Shown: positions 1 to 8,562, counted from the stretch's first letter. The stretch is DNA of 64,000 bases from Sphingobacterium rhinopitheci (GCF_022627575.1 NZ_JADEYQ010000014.1:1-64000), one strand, 5' to 3'. Notes: generated from the sequence alone by a model not told the origin. Program-made: numbers and translations.

Positions 1-1207
1 AACTTATGAAACGAAAAATAAAATACATTAAACCTACTGTTAGCATACTTTTTATTGAGATGGAAAATTCAATAAGTGCTGGCTCCAATACCACGAGACC
101 AAATAATATCGTAGAAGAGTGGGATGAGACTGAAGATGAATCGCGAGATATACCTTGGTAATACCAAAATAACTTCATTAAAACACATTACTAATGAAAA
201 AATTACTTATTCTATTTATACTTTTGAGTATAATCCTAACAGCATGTAGCAAAAAAGAAGTTAATAATGGCAAGTCGGTTGCCTTAAAATTAAACTTAAG
301 AGGCTCTACTTTTGAAGAGCAAAATATTAACTCAAAAAAAACAGCTAATATTAGCGCTGTTGGAGGAGCAGATTATAGCCCCAATAAAAGTTCCATGTCC
401 ATAAACAATGAATACTATATGGACATTGAATTACAAGAAGATAATACAGATAAATTAACAAATAATAGTATTATTAGAAAAGATGGGAACTTTGCCGTCT
501 TAGTAAACAGACCAGTTCCCAATGAGGTACGCTATAAAATGACTGTATTCAATGCCGATGGAACGTATAATACAGAGAGAAATTATATCGTAGGATCTGA
601 AGGAACGACAGCGGAAATACTTTTAGACCGTGGCAATCGGTACACATTTATTGTCTATTCAGTAGGTAGCGAAACAGTACTCCCAGATATTACATTTGCT
701 AACCCTGCAAACAGAACCCTAGAAACAGCGACCGTTGCAGTAACTAATGTCGCCACTTCTAATATAGATTTAATGTATTATAAATGGGATTCACCGATAA
801 TTGATGTGCCACAATACGAAATTAATGCAACTTTAAAGCATGTATTTAGCCGATTGACGGTATCAATTGATGCTACAGCAACAGGGTATACCCTCGAAAG
901 ACCTTCAAGTAGTTTTAGCCAAAACTACAATAATGCCGTACTTAAACTGTCTGATGCTTCAATACTATCACGTACAACCGCAGTTACGCCAAATATAAAT
1001 TACCCCTCCACGAATCAATCAACACTAGTAAGCTCTCCATTTATCATAAATGCAGCAAACAATACAAACAGTACTTTAACTATTTCAAGCCTGAAGATAG
1101 GAGAAATAAGCAATAGTAACCCTATTGTAGTTAGCGGATTGCGCGTAGTACCTGGTACCAGTTATACATTGAAATTGACGGTTGTACCAGAAGATGCTAT
1201 ACTAAAT
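1..1207. repeat. Long direct repeat, copy A (partner 2106-3312)
   Basis: This block matches 2106-3312 at a constant offset of 2105 bp. I see one substitution, G at 1089 against C at 3194, which changes Ser to Thr. It covers the small peptide gene, the spacer and the first ~338 codons of the FISUMP lipoprotein. Similarity drops sharply where the FISUMP domain begins. The repeat runs into the left window edge, so further copies may lie upstream. The near-identity points to recent duplication or continuing gene conversion. Confidence 0.93.
6..161 (+). CDS. Small peptide upstream of FISUMP lipoprotein, copy 1 (51 aa)
   Basis: A 51-residue open frame starts with ATG, has a basic N-terminus (MKRKIKYIKP), a short hydrophobic stretch (VSILFIEME), then a polar segment and an acidic tail ending DIPW. 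It lies 32 bp before a FISUMP lipoprotein. The frame recurs twice more in this window, and the diverged third copy keeps the reading frame and the end, which argues that it is translated. Short proteins with a K-K-Y-I-x-P start and an acidic end are common beside fimbrillin-type genes in Bacteroidota; that comparison is from memory. It has no clear signal peptide. Its function is unknown; a secreted or chaperone-like partner of the neighbouring lipoprotein is possible. Confidence 0.7.
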   Translation: MKRKIKYIKPTVSILFIEMENSISAGSNTTRPNNIVEEWDETEDESRDIPW

Positions 1208-1849
1208 AACAATACGGTAAGAATTGGAGGTCAAGTTTGGCGTAGGCTTAATGTCGGAGCAACCTCAGCAACACCCGAAAACTATGGTCAAGCTACATTT
1301 GGAGCGTATTATCAGCATGGATTTGGTTCAAGTGTGCGTAGTCCAACGGGGGGAGCGGGGCAAAGAGAATTTGATCCCAACGGTAGAACCGCTCCCATCA
1401 ACTGGAATGGCAACACGTCAACTAATGCGGCAACGAGAGAGGCTAACCCTAGTAGAGGAACTAACGACCCCTGTCCTGTTGGATTTAGAGTACCCACGCT
1501 TAATGAATATAATATACTATTGGCCAACACCGTCGTATTTGACCGTAGTTTTACAGCAAACAGCTATAATACAGGTATACGCTTAGTAAGTAAACGGAAC
1601 ACTGCCGTCAGAATATTATTCCCTGCTGGAGGACTTTTTAATGCTGCAGGAGGTACAGCTCCACCATATGCCTTAACGAGCAGACAACTACTTGGAGCAC
1701 AAGTTATGATTTGGTCCTCTTATATAAATACGAATAATAGAAGTGCAAACTATTTTGCAACTAACACATCACACCGAATGGTTGAAAACGAAGACAATAG
1801 ATCTTGGGTTGTACGTGCGCTTCAAGTCCGTTGTATACAAGGAAATTAG
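194..1849 (+). CDS. FISUMP-domain lipoprotein, copy 1
   Basis: A 551-residue predicted lipoprotein. The N-terminus has a Lys start, a hydrophobic stretch and a lipobox ending LTAC at about residue 18. Residues ~25-335 resemble a fimbrillin-like beta-sandwich. From ~340 to the end it is a FISUMP domain (Fibrobacter succinogenes major paralogous domain): GGQVWRRLNVGA, then NDPCPVGFRVP with its conserved Cys, then a Trp-Ser-Ser segment and the terminal RCIQGN. Such proteins sit on the cell surface; the exact role is unknown. The first 338 codons are practically identical to the next copy at 2299, while the FISUMP part is clearly different. The gene therefore looks like a constant stalk carrying a variable head. 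A hairpin follows the stop. Confidence 0.85.
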   Translation: MKKLLILFILLSIILTACSKKEVNNGKSVALKLNLRGSTFEEQNINSKKTANISAVGGADYSPNKSSMSINNEYYMDIELQEDNTDKLTNNSIIRKDGNFAVLVNRPVPNEVRYKMTVFNADGTYNTERNYIVGSEGTTAEILLDRGNRYTFIVYSVGSETVLPDITFANPANRTLETATVAVTNVATSNIDLMYYKWDSPIIDVPQYEINATLKHVFSRLTVSIDATATGYTLERPSSSFSQNYNNAVLKLSDASILSRTTAVTPNINYPSTNQSTLVSSPFIINAANNTNSTLTISSLKIGEISNSNPIVVSGLRVVPGTSYTLKLTVVPEDAILNNNTVRIGGQVWRRLNVGATSATPENYGQATFGAYYQHGFGSSVRSPTGGAGQREFDPNGRTAPINWNGNTSTNAATREANPSRGTNDPCPVGFRVPTLNEYNILLANTVVFDRSFTANSYNTGIRLVSKRNTAVRILFPAGGLFNAAGGTAPPYALTSRQLLGAQVMIWSSYINTNNRSANYFATNTSHRMVENEDNRSWVVRALQVRCIQGN

Positions 1850-1875
1850 ACGATCCTTTTAATATATGGTACTCT

Positions 1876-1910
1876 AACTAAGTAAAATAAGTACTCTTTA
1901 TTTTACCTAG
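1876..1910 (+). terminator. Hairpin after FISUMP copy 1
   Basis: An imperfect inverted repeat lies ~27 bp after the stop codon: AACTAAGTAAAATAA, a six-base loop, then TTATTTTACCTAGG. There are two mismatches and no strong T run. The equivalent structure after copy 2 is perfect, so the hairpin is part of the repeated unit. Confidence 0.5.
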
Positions 1911-2105
1911 GTATAATTACGCTAAAAATTAAGTAAAATATCTGCCAAAAAAACTTAATAGCAAAACGTATTTATGCCGTATCTCGTGTTCTAACCTTAG
2001 TAAACACTATAAACATAATAAATTATTATTAATTAATAATTAAAAACAGCTAATCTATAGTAAAAAAAACACATTCATAATTATTCAATTTATAGTGAAT
2101 ATTAT

Positions 2106-3312
2106 AACTTATGAAACGAAAAATAAAATACATTAAACCTACTGTTAGCATACTTTTTATTGAGATGGAAAATTCAATAAGTGCTGGCTCCAATACCACG
2201 AGACCAAATAATATCGTAGAAGAGTGGGATGAGACTGAAGATGAATCGCGAGATATACCTTGGTAATACCAAAATAACTTCATTAAAACACATTACTAAT
2301 GAAAAAATTACTTATTCTATTTATACTTTTGAGTATAATCCTAACAGCATGTAGCAAAAAAGAAGTTAATAATGGCAAGTCGGTTGCCTTAAAATTAAAC
2401 TTAAGAGGCTCTACTTTTGAAGAGCAAAATATTAACTCAAAAAAAACAGCTAATATTAGCGCTGTTGGAGGAGCAGATTATAGCCCCAATAAAAGTTCCA
2501 TGTCCATAAACAATGAATACTATATGGACATTGAATTACAAGAAGATAATACAGATAAATTAACAAATAATAGTATTATTAGAAAAGATGGGAACTTTGC
2601 CGTCTTAGTAAACAGACCAGTTCCCAATGAGGTACGCTATAAAATGACTGTATTCAATGCCGATGGAACGTATAATACAGAGAGAAATTATATCGTAGGA
2701 TCTGAAGGAACGACAGCGGAAATACTTTTAGACCGTGGCAATCGGTACACATTTATTGTCTATTCAGTAGGTAGCGAAACAGTACTCCCAGATATTACAT
2801 TTGCTAACCCTGCAAACAGAACCCTAGAAACAGCGACCGTTGCAGTAACTAATGTCGCCACTTCTAATATAGATTTAATGTATTATAAATGGGATTCACC
2901 GATAATTGATGTGCCACAATACGAAATTAATGCAACTTTAAAGCATGTATTTAGCCGATTGACGGTATCAATTGATGCTACAGCAACAGGGTATACCCTC
3001 GAAAGACCTTCAAGTAGTTTTAGCCAAAACTACAATAATGCCGTACTTAAACTGTCTGATGCTTCAATACTATCACGTACAACCGCAGTTACGCCAAATA
3101 TAAATTACCCCTCCACGAATCAATCAACACTAGTAAGCTCTCCATTTATCATAAATGCAGCAAACAATACAAACAGTACTTTAACTATTTCAACCCTGAA
3201 GATAGGAGAAATAAGCAATAGTAACCCTATTGTAGTTAGCGGATTGCGCGTAGTACCTGGTACCAGTTATACATTGAAATTGACGGTTGTACCAGAAGAT
3301 GCTATACTAAAT
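2106..3312. repeat. Long direct repeat, copy B (partner 1-1207)
   Basis: This is the second copy of the block described at 1-1207. The 3' flanks of the two units (1850-2105 and 3946-4200) are also related but carry many substitutions and small indels. The identity is therefore mosaic: a freshly homogenised 5' block followed by an older, diverged 3' part. Confidence 0.93.
2111..2266 (+). CDS. Small peptide upstream of FISUMP lipoprotein, copy 2 (51 aa)
   Basis: This copy is identical to the 51-codon gene at position 6 and has the same 32-bp spacing to its downstream lipoprotein gene. The frame begins MKRKIKYIKP and ends SRDIPW. Its presence in the same position in each unit suggests co-transcription with the lipoprotein. 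Function unknown. Confidence 0.7.
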   Translation: MKRKIKYIKPTVSILFIEMENSISAGSNTTRPNNIVEEWDETEDESRDIPW

Positions 3313-3945
3313 GCCAATGCCGTACGTATCGGCGGGCAGGTATGGCAGAGACTCAACATTGGCGCTAATTCTGCGACACCCGAAAACTATGGTCAATCCA
3401 CTTTTGGCGGGTATTATCAGTATGGATATAATCAGTATATCTATACAGGAACAATGACTGCTGGCCAAAGAGCATTTAATGGCACTGGTAGAACTGGAGT
3501 TGCCTTTTGGAATGGCAACCCTGCAGCTATAGAGATAAGAGATTTAGCACCACTTAGAGGAACTGATGATCCCTGCCCTACCGGTTTTAGAATACCTTCA
3601 GAGAGTGAACTTCAAAGGCTATTAGATAATACGAATATTCAGAACAGTACTTTTGCCGACAATAGTTACAATACAGGCATTCGGTTAGTGAGTAAAAGAA
3701 ATTCTAGCGTACGTATTATGTTTCCAGCACAAGGAAGAATATCTGTGACAGGCAATAGCACTCCTTATTCTAACGCTGGGATCGCAAATAGAGGAACAGC
3801 TGCCAGCGTAAGCACCTCTTACGCTTCAAATAATGTACGTTCATTTTACACGGCTACTGCTAGTTCGAGTGCAATGAGTAGGACTACAGCTAATCGATCA
3901 TCATATGTAGGTGCTAGACCTGTCCGTTGTATTCAAGGAAATTAG
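2299..3945 (+). CDS. FISUMP-domain lipoprotein, copy 2
   Basis: A 548-residue lipoprotein with the same signal peptide, LTAC lipobox and fimbrillin-like N-terminal part as copy 1; residues 1-338 differ only by Thr for Ser at 299. The FISUMP domain starts near 340 (GGQVWQRLNIGANSATPENYG) and differs from copy 1 by many substitutions. It keeps the hallmark DDPCPTGFRIP and the end VRCIQGN. The variable part is rich in Ser, Thr, Ala and Asn near 490-540. It is probably surface exposed. The pair looks like products of duplication with retained or selected variation in the head domain. Confidence 0.85.
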   Translation: MKKLLILFILLSIILTACSKKEVNNGKSVALKLNLRGSTFEEQNINSKKTANISAVGGADYSPNKSSMSINNEYYMDIELQEDNTDKLTNNSIIRKDGNFAVLVNRPVPNEVRYKMTVFNADGTYNTERNYIVGSEGTTAEILLDRGNRYTFIVYSVGSETVLPDITFANPANRTLETATVAVTNVATSNIDLMYYKWDSPIIDVPQYEINATLKHVFSRLTVSIDATATGYTLERPSSSFSQNYNNAVLKLSDASILSRTTAVTPNINYPSTNQSTLVSSPFIINAANNTNSTLTISTLKIGEISNSNPIVVSGLRVVPGTSYTLKLTVVPEDAILNANAVRIGGQVWQRLNIGANSATPENYGQSTFGGYYQYGYNQYIYTGTMTAGQRAFNGTGRTGVAFWNGNPAAIEIRDLAPLRGTDDPCPTGFRIPSESELQRLLDNTNIQNSTFADNSYNTGIRLVSKRNSSVRIMFPAQGRISVTGNSTPYSNAGIANRGTAASVSTSYASNNVRSFYTATASSSAMSRTTANRSSYVGARPVRCIQGN

Positions 3946-3971
3946 ACATTCCCTTTGATCTATGGTACTAT

Positions 3972-4012
3972 AACTAGGTAAAATAAAGACATACTCTTTA
4001 TTTTACCTAGTT
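3972..4012 (+). terminator. Perfect 17-bp hairpin after FISUMP copy 2
   Basis: AACTAGGTAAAATAAAG and its exact reverse complement flank a 7-base loop (ACATACT), starting 26 bp after the stop codon. The stem is long and AT-rich and has no following T run. It is likely a terminator or a 3' stabilising structure for the lipoprotein mRNA. Confidence 0.6.
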
Positions 4013-4206
4013 ATAATAACGCTAAAAAGTAAGTAAAATATCTACCAAAAAAACTTAATAGCAAAACGTATTTATACCGTATCTCGTGTTCTAATCTTAG
4101 TAAATACTATAAGCACAATAAATTGTTATTAATTAATTAATAACGACTAACCTATAGTAAAAAGATACATTCGTAATTATTCAATTTATAGTGAATATTA
4201 TAACTT

Positions 4207-4356
4207 ATGAAAAGAAAATATATTAAACCTACTATTAACATACTTTTTATTGAGATGGAAAATTCAATTAGTGCTGGCTCCAATACCACGAGACCAAATA
4301 ATATCGTAGAACAGTGGGATGAGACTGAAGATGAATTGCAAGATATACCTTGGTAA
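4207..4356 (+). CDS. Orphan small peptide, copy 3 (49 aa)
   Basis: A diverged third copy of the small peptide gene. It is two codons shorter near the N-terminus (MKRKYIKPTIN) and has a few substitutions (VEQWDE, ELQDIPW), but the reading frame is intact. Unlike the other two it is not followed by a FISUMP lipoprotein: the next gene, of a different type, runs on the opposite strand. Either the array ended here by deletion of its partner, or the peptide can act alone. Retention of frame and the DIPW end under divergence supports real coding. Confidence 0.6.
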   Translation: MKRKYIKPTINILFIEMENSISAGSNTTRPNNIVEQWDETEDELQDIPW

Positions 4357-4456
4357 AATTACGCTTTCGAGCATTAGCCCTAACCTATTTAATATTAAAT
4401 AATTATATTATTATCAAGCAATTGCAAATATTCAACCCTACGAATAGCTGTTTTTT

Positions 4457-5347
4457 TTATTCAATAAACTTGATTTTCAATTTCGTAACTACAGTAAATC
4501 TATCACCTATTTTTGCTAATACACCTTTGGAACCATCTACGAGCTCAAAGGAAGCATGATGTGCTGATAAATCATTAACAAATTCACAGAAACTAGCTAA
4601 ATAAGTCTCATAAAAAGTAATAGCATTAGTTTTAGCTGCCTCATTAGTATCGTCAATAGTAAAGTAGTAGTTATTATTCTTTTCTGTTATAATATAAGGT
4701 GTATATTGGTTTTTTGCTTTGCTTAATGTTAAAAAAAATAAATTCCCATCATGCATACAAGTAGCAAAGTTACTAACTATACAAGGCCTATTATCTAAAT
4801 TATTATCTGACGCACCAGTAGAAACTGATGCACAATTTACAGTTGGATCAAGAGCAGCTTTAATCGATTTAGTTTCATAATCATTGATAACTAAATCAAA
4901 TTTATTTTCTCTATTAGGATATACTTCTTCACAATTATTAGATGAAGAGGCTAACTTTGGTTCATTTATTGCCATTTGATCGTTAATACTGTCCTCCTCT
5001 ACCTCAGTCCGCAGCTCTGCAAATATCAATTCTTCTGGATTAGGTCTATTTTTATAAAAAATCCTATAAATAACAAATCCTATAATAAGTAATAACAAAG
5101 AAAAAAGAAACCCTAATTTAGAATACCAATAAATTGGCACCTCTTGTCTGTTTTGTTGAACACTAATCTTTAAACCAACGTTATCGCTGAAATCTTCTTT
5201 TACTATATTAATGTTATTTGCAGAAGACGAATTACTTTCTGTATTTACTTTTGAAATACTATCATTGACGGCAATAATTGCATCGTTAGCATTGACTAAA
5301 TTGATAACTAAACAATAAAAAAATAATAAATAAAATTTAATTTTCAT
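4457..5347 (-). CDS. Predicted single-pass membrane protein, function unknown
   Basis: A 296-residue protein that I do not recognise. It has a signal peptide (hydrophobic FYLLFFYCLVINLV, cleavage probably after VNA, ~residue 20). A Ser/Asn-rich extracytoplasmic linker runs to ~70. A transmembrane helix at about 76-97 (LGFLFSLLLLIIGFVIY) is followed by a basic RIFYKNR stop-transfer. The C-terminal ~190 residues would then be cytoplasmic; they are acidic at first and later contain Cys residues and a folded-looking end. The topology could suit a transmembrane signalling or anchoring protein for the neighbouring surface array, but this is only inference from position. Confidence 0.55.
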   Translation of the reverse strand: MKIKFYLLFFYCLVINLVNANDAIIAVNDSISKVNTESNSSSANNINIVKEDFSDNVGLKISVQQNRQEVPIYWYSKLGFLFSLLLLIIGFVIYRIFYKNRPNPEELIFAELRTEVEEDSINDQMAINEPKLASSSNNCEEVYPNRENKFDLVINDYETKSIKAALDPTVNCASVSTGASDNNLDNRPCIVSNFATCMHDGNLFFLTLSKAKNQYTPYIITEKNNNYYFTIDDTNEAAKTNAITFYETYLASFCEFVNDLSAHHASFELVDGSKGVLAKIGDRFTVVTKLKIKFIE

Positions 5348-5875
5348 AAGTTAAAAATGGGCTGAATAATTCATTTAACATCCATTTAAGGACTTTTTAG
5401 GATTAGGTAATCTATTATACTACTTTTAAATACTAAAAATTTTAGCGCTACATATGTGGATTAGGAGCTGACTATTATAAAAAGACTCTTTATATATTCT
5501 TTAGGTAGAAAAGCACTTATTAGCACTTTTGGACTAATCACTATACTACTCAAAAATACATTAGCAAGAGGAATATCCCTTACGGTTTCCCGTAAATATT
5601 GATTTTTCATCTATATAAAAGCAAGCTTTATTGCAAATAAGAGTTAATATAGCAATGTAGATCATTAGAATAACTTCACTTAAAAATCAAAATAAAATAA
5701 TAAGGCCAATTCTATAGATTAAATTGACCCTATTTAGTATTAATAATGGTTATAGCTTACTTTTTGAATTTAAAACATAATATGTATCTCTCCTATCCGC
5801 ATTAAATCCATCAAACATGATGCATAAATAAAAGAGTACCTATATTTAATGAAACAAATACACTTAATCTTGCTA
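5348..5875. other. Intergenic region, 528 bp, no gene seen
   Basis: AT-rich spacer between two minus-strand genes. It must hold the promoter of the gene starting at 5347 and the 3' end of the fimbrillin transcript. All frames are broken by stops. I see no recognisable coding relic or strong hairpin. Confidence 0.6.
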
Positions 5876-6778
5876 TTAATTAGCCGTACCTGTTCTAGAC
5901 ACACTTGTCCAATTATTTACAGTTACATTACCTACCACCAAACCTGTTTTATTTACCGTAATTGTATAAGTATATTCTTTACCCGGCTCAAACCTTTCAT
6001 TTGCAGGACTATTAAACACGTATGTATTGCCCCCAACTTGAAACTTAAAACTAAATGACCCAGCTTGAGTATATTCATTAGGAATTGCAATAGCCTCATA
6101 TGCTACCCCTGGCGTGCGCGTATAGGGCAAAAATGGTATTTGTAAATGTGGGGAAGAAACTAAACCTGTTATTAAATCAAAATTACACCTTGTATGCAGG
6201 CCATTAATTTCTACTAACATATTTCCCCAAGAAGCTTCCGTTGAACTTAATCCCTCTCCGGCTATTGGACGTATAATAATCTTACTCAATACATGTTCAA
6301 ATGTTAAGGGTACATTCGTAGCTCCAGTTTTGTTATACCCCGCACCAGCATTAGTTGACTTGGCATATAACACATCTAATCTAGAAATATTAGACTGGTC
6401 ATTAAAACTCAAAACAACTGGTAATCCCAATTGGTACGTTGGATTATAAGGGTAATACGCTATGAAATCAACTTTTGTATTAGAGACAGGAAAATAAATC
6501 TCATTGCCCAATGAAGGTATAAATTGATTTCCTGAAAATGTATATTGACGATTTATAGTATTTTCTGTGACATTATTACTGCCATTATCTACCATAAATA
6601 CACCTATATTATCATTAGTATTCCATGGGCTAGTAGTCAGAGGACCAGCAACCGCTTGTAGGTTAGTGATTTTTCCTGTAAAACTGATTGAATCATTTGT
6701 ATCCACCACCGTCTCTTTGGCACAAGACGCTAATAACATTAAGCATATTGTAATTGCTCCAACAAATTGTCTTTTCAT
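5876..6778 (-). CDS. Fimbrillin-family lipoprotein (Mfa-like)
   Basis: A 300-residue predicted fimbrial subunit or tip protein. It has a type II signal peptide with lipobox LLASC (Cys ~19), then a conserved start SISFTGKI. A DNIGVFMVD-type strand at ~60 and YPYNP near 110 are typical of Mfa-like/fimbrillin beta-sandwich proteins. The C-terminus ends with GKEYTYTITVNKTGL and a VNNWTSV strand, the classic fimbrillin ending. Such lipoproteins cross the envelope, are processed and polymerise. It is the last gene of an apparent operon with a DUF5119-like protein and a DUF3575 protein, although a ~260-bp gap separates it from them. Confidence 0.8.
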   Translation of the reverse strand: MKRQFVGAITICLMLLASCAKETVVDTNDSISFTGKITNLQAVAGPLTTSPWNTNDNIGVFMVDNGSNNVTENTINRQYTFSGNQFIPSLGNEIYFPVSNTKVDFIAYYPYNPTYQLGLPVVLSFNDQSNISRLDVLYAKSTNAGAGYNKTGATNVPLTFEHVLSKIIIRPIAGEGLSSTEASWGNMLVEINGLHTRCNFDLITGLVSSPHLQIPFLPYTRTPGVAYEAIAIPNEYTQAGSFSFKFQVGGNTYVFNSPANERFEPGKEYTYTITVNKTGLVVGNVTVNNWTSVSRTGTAN

Positions 6779-7037
6779 CGTAATTTATTTAAAATAATAA
6801 TATATGTATATATGAATTTCGGCGTATCGATATGTCCTAATGATTTCGTTTAGACATATCCATTATCTTCCATAATTCTGTAATCTATCCGTGTATTTGC
6901 ACATTAAAAACGTGCTTCTACCCCATTTATTAATTCGTATATTTCCTTATCTCCATGAAGTTGTCCCTCACAACATCAAAATTTACTTTTACACCTCAGC
7001 AGTAAAAAGACGCATATAAAACTACTATACTTGGATT

Positions 7038-7892
7038 TTACCAAGCTATGCCATTCTGACTTATTTGCTTCCAGTCGGTAATACTCCCTGTAAAACCAGC
7101 TTGCGTTGGCGTCTCAATATTTCCTGTAAATCCTAATGGTAGATATTTATTTACATTAAAATCTATCAAACTTGAACTAATATCTGTATCTATATGTAAA
7201 TCTTTCGGTACTGCATTATCAAAGATAATTTCTCCAACAATAGTTTGCCGATTTCCAACTATTCCTAACAAACGTACAACTGCTAACCAAGTACCATCTG
7301 CTTGTTTTACAAAAGGAAGAGCAATTTCCCTAGCATTGCCTGTTGCTGTATTTGTCATTAAATCCCATGACCCCGCAACACCTGTTAATTTGGTCTGAAT
7401 TTCTTTTATATTTTCTTTGGAGCCACCTTCAGCATGTAAGCGAATACGCAATTCACGGATTTGTTGCTTCATAGGAACTATTATAGTGTCTACCACATTA
7501 TCATTGTAGGTAACATTCGTTACAGCGGAAAAAAACCATCCCGGCATCGAATTTACTAGACCATTCGATTGTGTTACTGTTGCTATATTATTATTAACAG
7601 AAAGATGGGATGCATCATTGTAAACTACCACTTTATAATCACCAGGTAATAAATCAGGTAATGGGTTACTTGCACCTGAAAATTTTAGCTTCTCCTGCCC
7701 AATTTCAACGGTATAACTACTAGGCACAGTTACATCAGCATCCAATTTTTCCCATTGCGTCACTATATTTAATTGGGCGCGATCAACTAATTCTATATCA
7801 AAGCATGAATACATTAATCCCAATAAAAAAAGGGCTATAAAAGACTTACTTAAAGTGCTAAATGATTGAATTATGTTTTTATATGCAGTCAT
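7038..7892 (-). CDS. DUF5119-like / FimB-Mfa2-type fimbrial anchor lipoprotein
   Basis: I chose the ATG giving MTAYKNII, two bases after the upstream stop codon; a longer in-frame start at 7943 would overlap the preceding gene. The 284-residue product has a hydrophobic segment ending LMYSC at ~30, a plausible lipobox. It then has the VTQWE, GDYKVVVYN and PMKQQIRELRIRL strands seen in DUF5119/Mfa2-type proteins. These are thought to anchor or regulate length of fimbriae in Bacteroidota. The end contains TDWKQ, similar to the fimbrillin VNNW strand. Position between DUF3575 and fimbrillin genes supports the call; the exact family is moderately certain. Confidence 0.65.
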   Translation of the reverse strand: MTAYKNIIQSFSTLSKSFIALFLLGLMYSCFDIELVDRAQLNIVTQWEKLDADVTVPSSYTVEIGQEKLKFSGASNPLPDLLPGDYKVVVYNDASHLSVNNNIATVTQSNGLVNSMPGWFFSAVTNVTYNDNVVDTIIVPMKQQIRELRIRLHAEGGSKENIKEIQTKLTGVAGSWDLMTNTATGNAREIALPFVKQADGTWLAVVRLLGIVGNRQTIVGEIIFDNAVPKDLHIDTDISSSLIDFNVNKYLPLGFTGNIETPTQAGFTGSITDWKQISQNGIAW

Positions 7893-7894
7893 AA

Positions 7895-8470
7895 TTAATT
7901 TACTTTTCTTGATAAACGAATAGATAATGCTGTAGGGCCCCAATAGTTCAGATCTTCTTTTGATCGATTTTTATAATACACGTTGTTACTATAAGTATAA
8001 CTAAAGCGATCCGTAAGTTTCAAGTAGCCAAAGCTAATACCAAGATCAATTAATAATTTTTTACCTGCATAATATTGCTTACCTATTGTTATTCCTCCTC
8101 CTTTATACTTGCTCAATTGTCTCGAAAGGATAGATTGTCCCATAGAATACTGTAATCCTAAGTAGGTGCTTTTGTCCGCATTGATATAAGTACGTACTTG
8201 AGGAGAGATATTCCAATTCCTCCAATAATATGGTAAGCCATTCTTAGTATACTTCCAATGTGAGAATGCTCCATCTAACATAACCTCCAATCTGTCGCTG
8301 GGCTTATAAGAAATACCTAAACTAGGTACACCTAACAACCATGTCGAAATATTAGTTTGAATACTAATACTTCCTGCAGAAAAATGATTTGCTTGTAATA
8401 GACTATCATCTTGACCACGACTTGTCAATATGCATAACAGCATTAAAAAAGTAACTTTTATTTTTAGCAT
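7895..8470 (-). CDS. DUF3575 protein of fimbrial operon
   Basis: A 191-residue exported protein with an N-terminal signal sequence (KVTFLMLLCILTSRG). DUF3575 traits follow: TNISTWLLGVPSLGISYKP, SHWKY, a YYWRNW motif, an aromatic YLGLQYSMGQ strand, GKQYYAGKKLLIDLGISFGYL, and the late WGPTALSIRL. Alternating beta strands suggest a small outer-membrane barrel. DUF3575 genes are regular first members of fimbrial operons in Bacteroidota, which fits its place directly before the anchor gene (two-base gap). Exact function unknown. Confidence 0.8.
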   Translation of the reverse strand: MLKIKVTFLMLLCILTSRGQDDSLLQANHFSAGSISIQTNISTWLLGVPSLGISYKPSDRLEVMLDGAFSHWKYTKNGLPYYWRNWNISPQVRTYINADKSTYLGLQYSMGQSILSRQLSKYKGGGITIGKQYYAGKKLLIDLGISFGYLKLTDRFSYTYSNNVYYKNRSKEDLNYWGPTALSIRLSRKVN

Positions 8471-8543
8471 TACTTATACTTGTATTTTTATTAGGTAGAA
8501 AGATCAAAAGTAGCTTCTTTTTAGTATTCAAGCCATATTTTAG

Positions 8544-8562
8544 GGTGGACAAATGGTGGACA
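8544..8562. promoter_or_regulatory. Direct repeat GGTGGACA x2 upstream of fimbrial operon
   Basis: Two perfect copies of GGTGGACA are separated by three bases, giving an 11-bp period, about one helical turn. They lie ~75-92 bp before the DUF3575 start codon. The words are GC-rich in an AT-rich background. This arrangement suits a dimeric regulator; which one is unknown. Confidence 0.4.

Noticed and set aside
1224..1586. 120-codon alternative frame inside FISUMP copy 1
   Set aside because: It overlaps the FISUMP domain in another frame and is not present in copy 2, so it is not under selection.
1..4356. Insertion sequence or transposon as cause of the long repeat
   Set aside because: No transposase frame, terminal inverted repeats or target duplication; the repeat units consist of whole gene pairs.
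5400..5800. Possible integrase or recombinase relic between the unknown membrane protein and fimbrillin genes
   Set aside because: Translations in all frames gave no recombinase motif, only short broken stretches.
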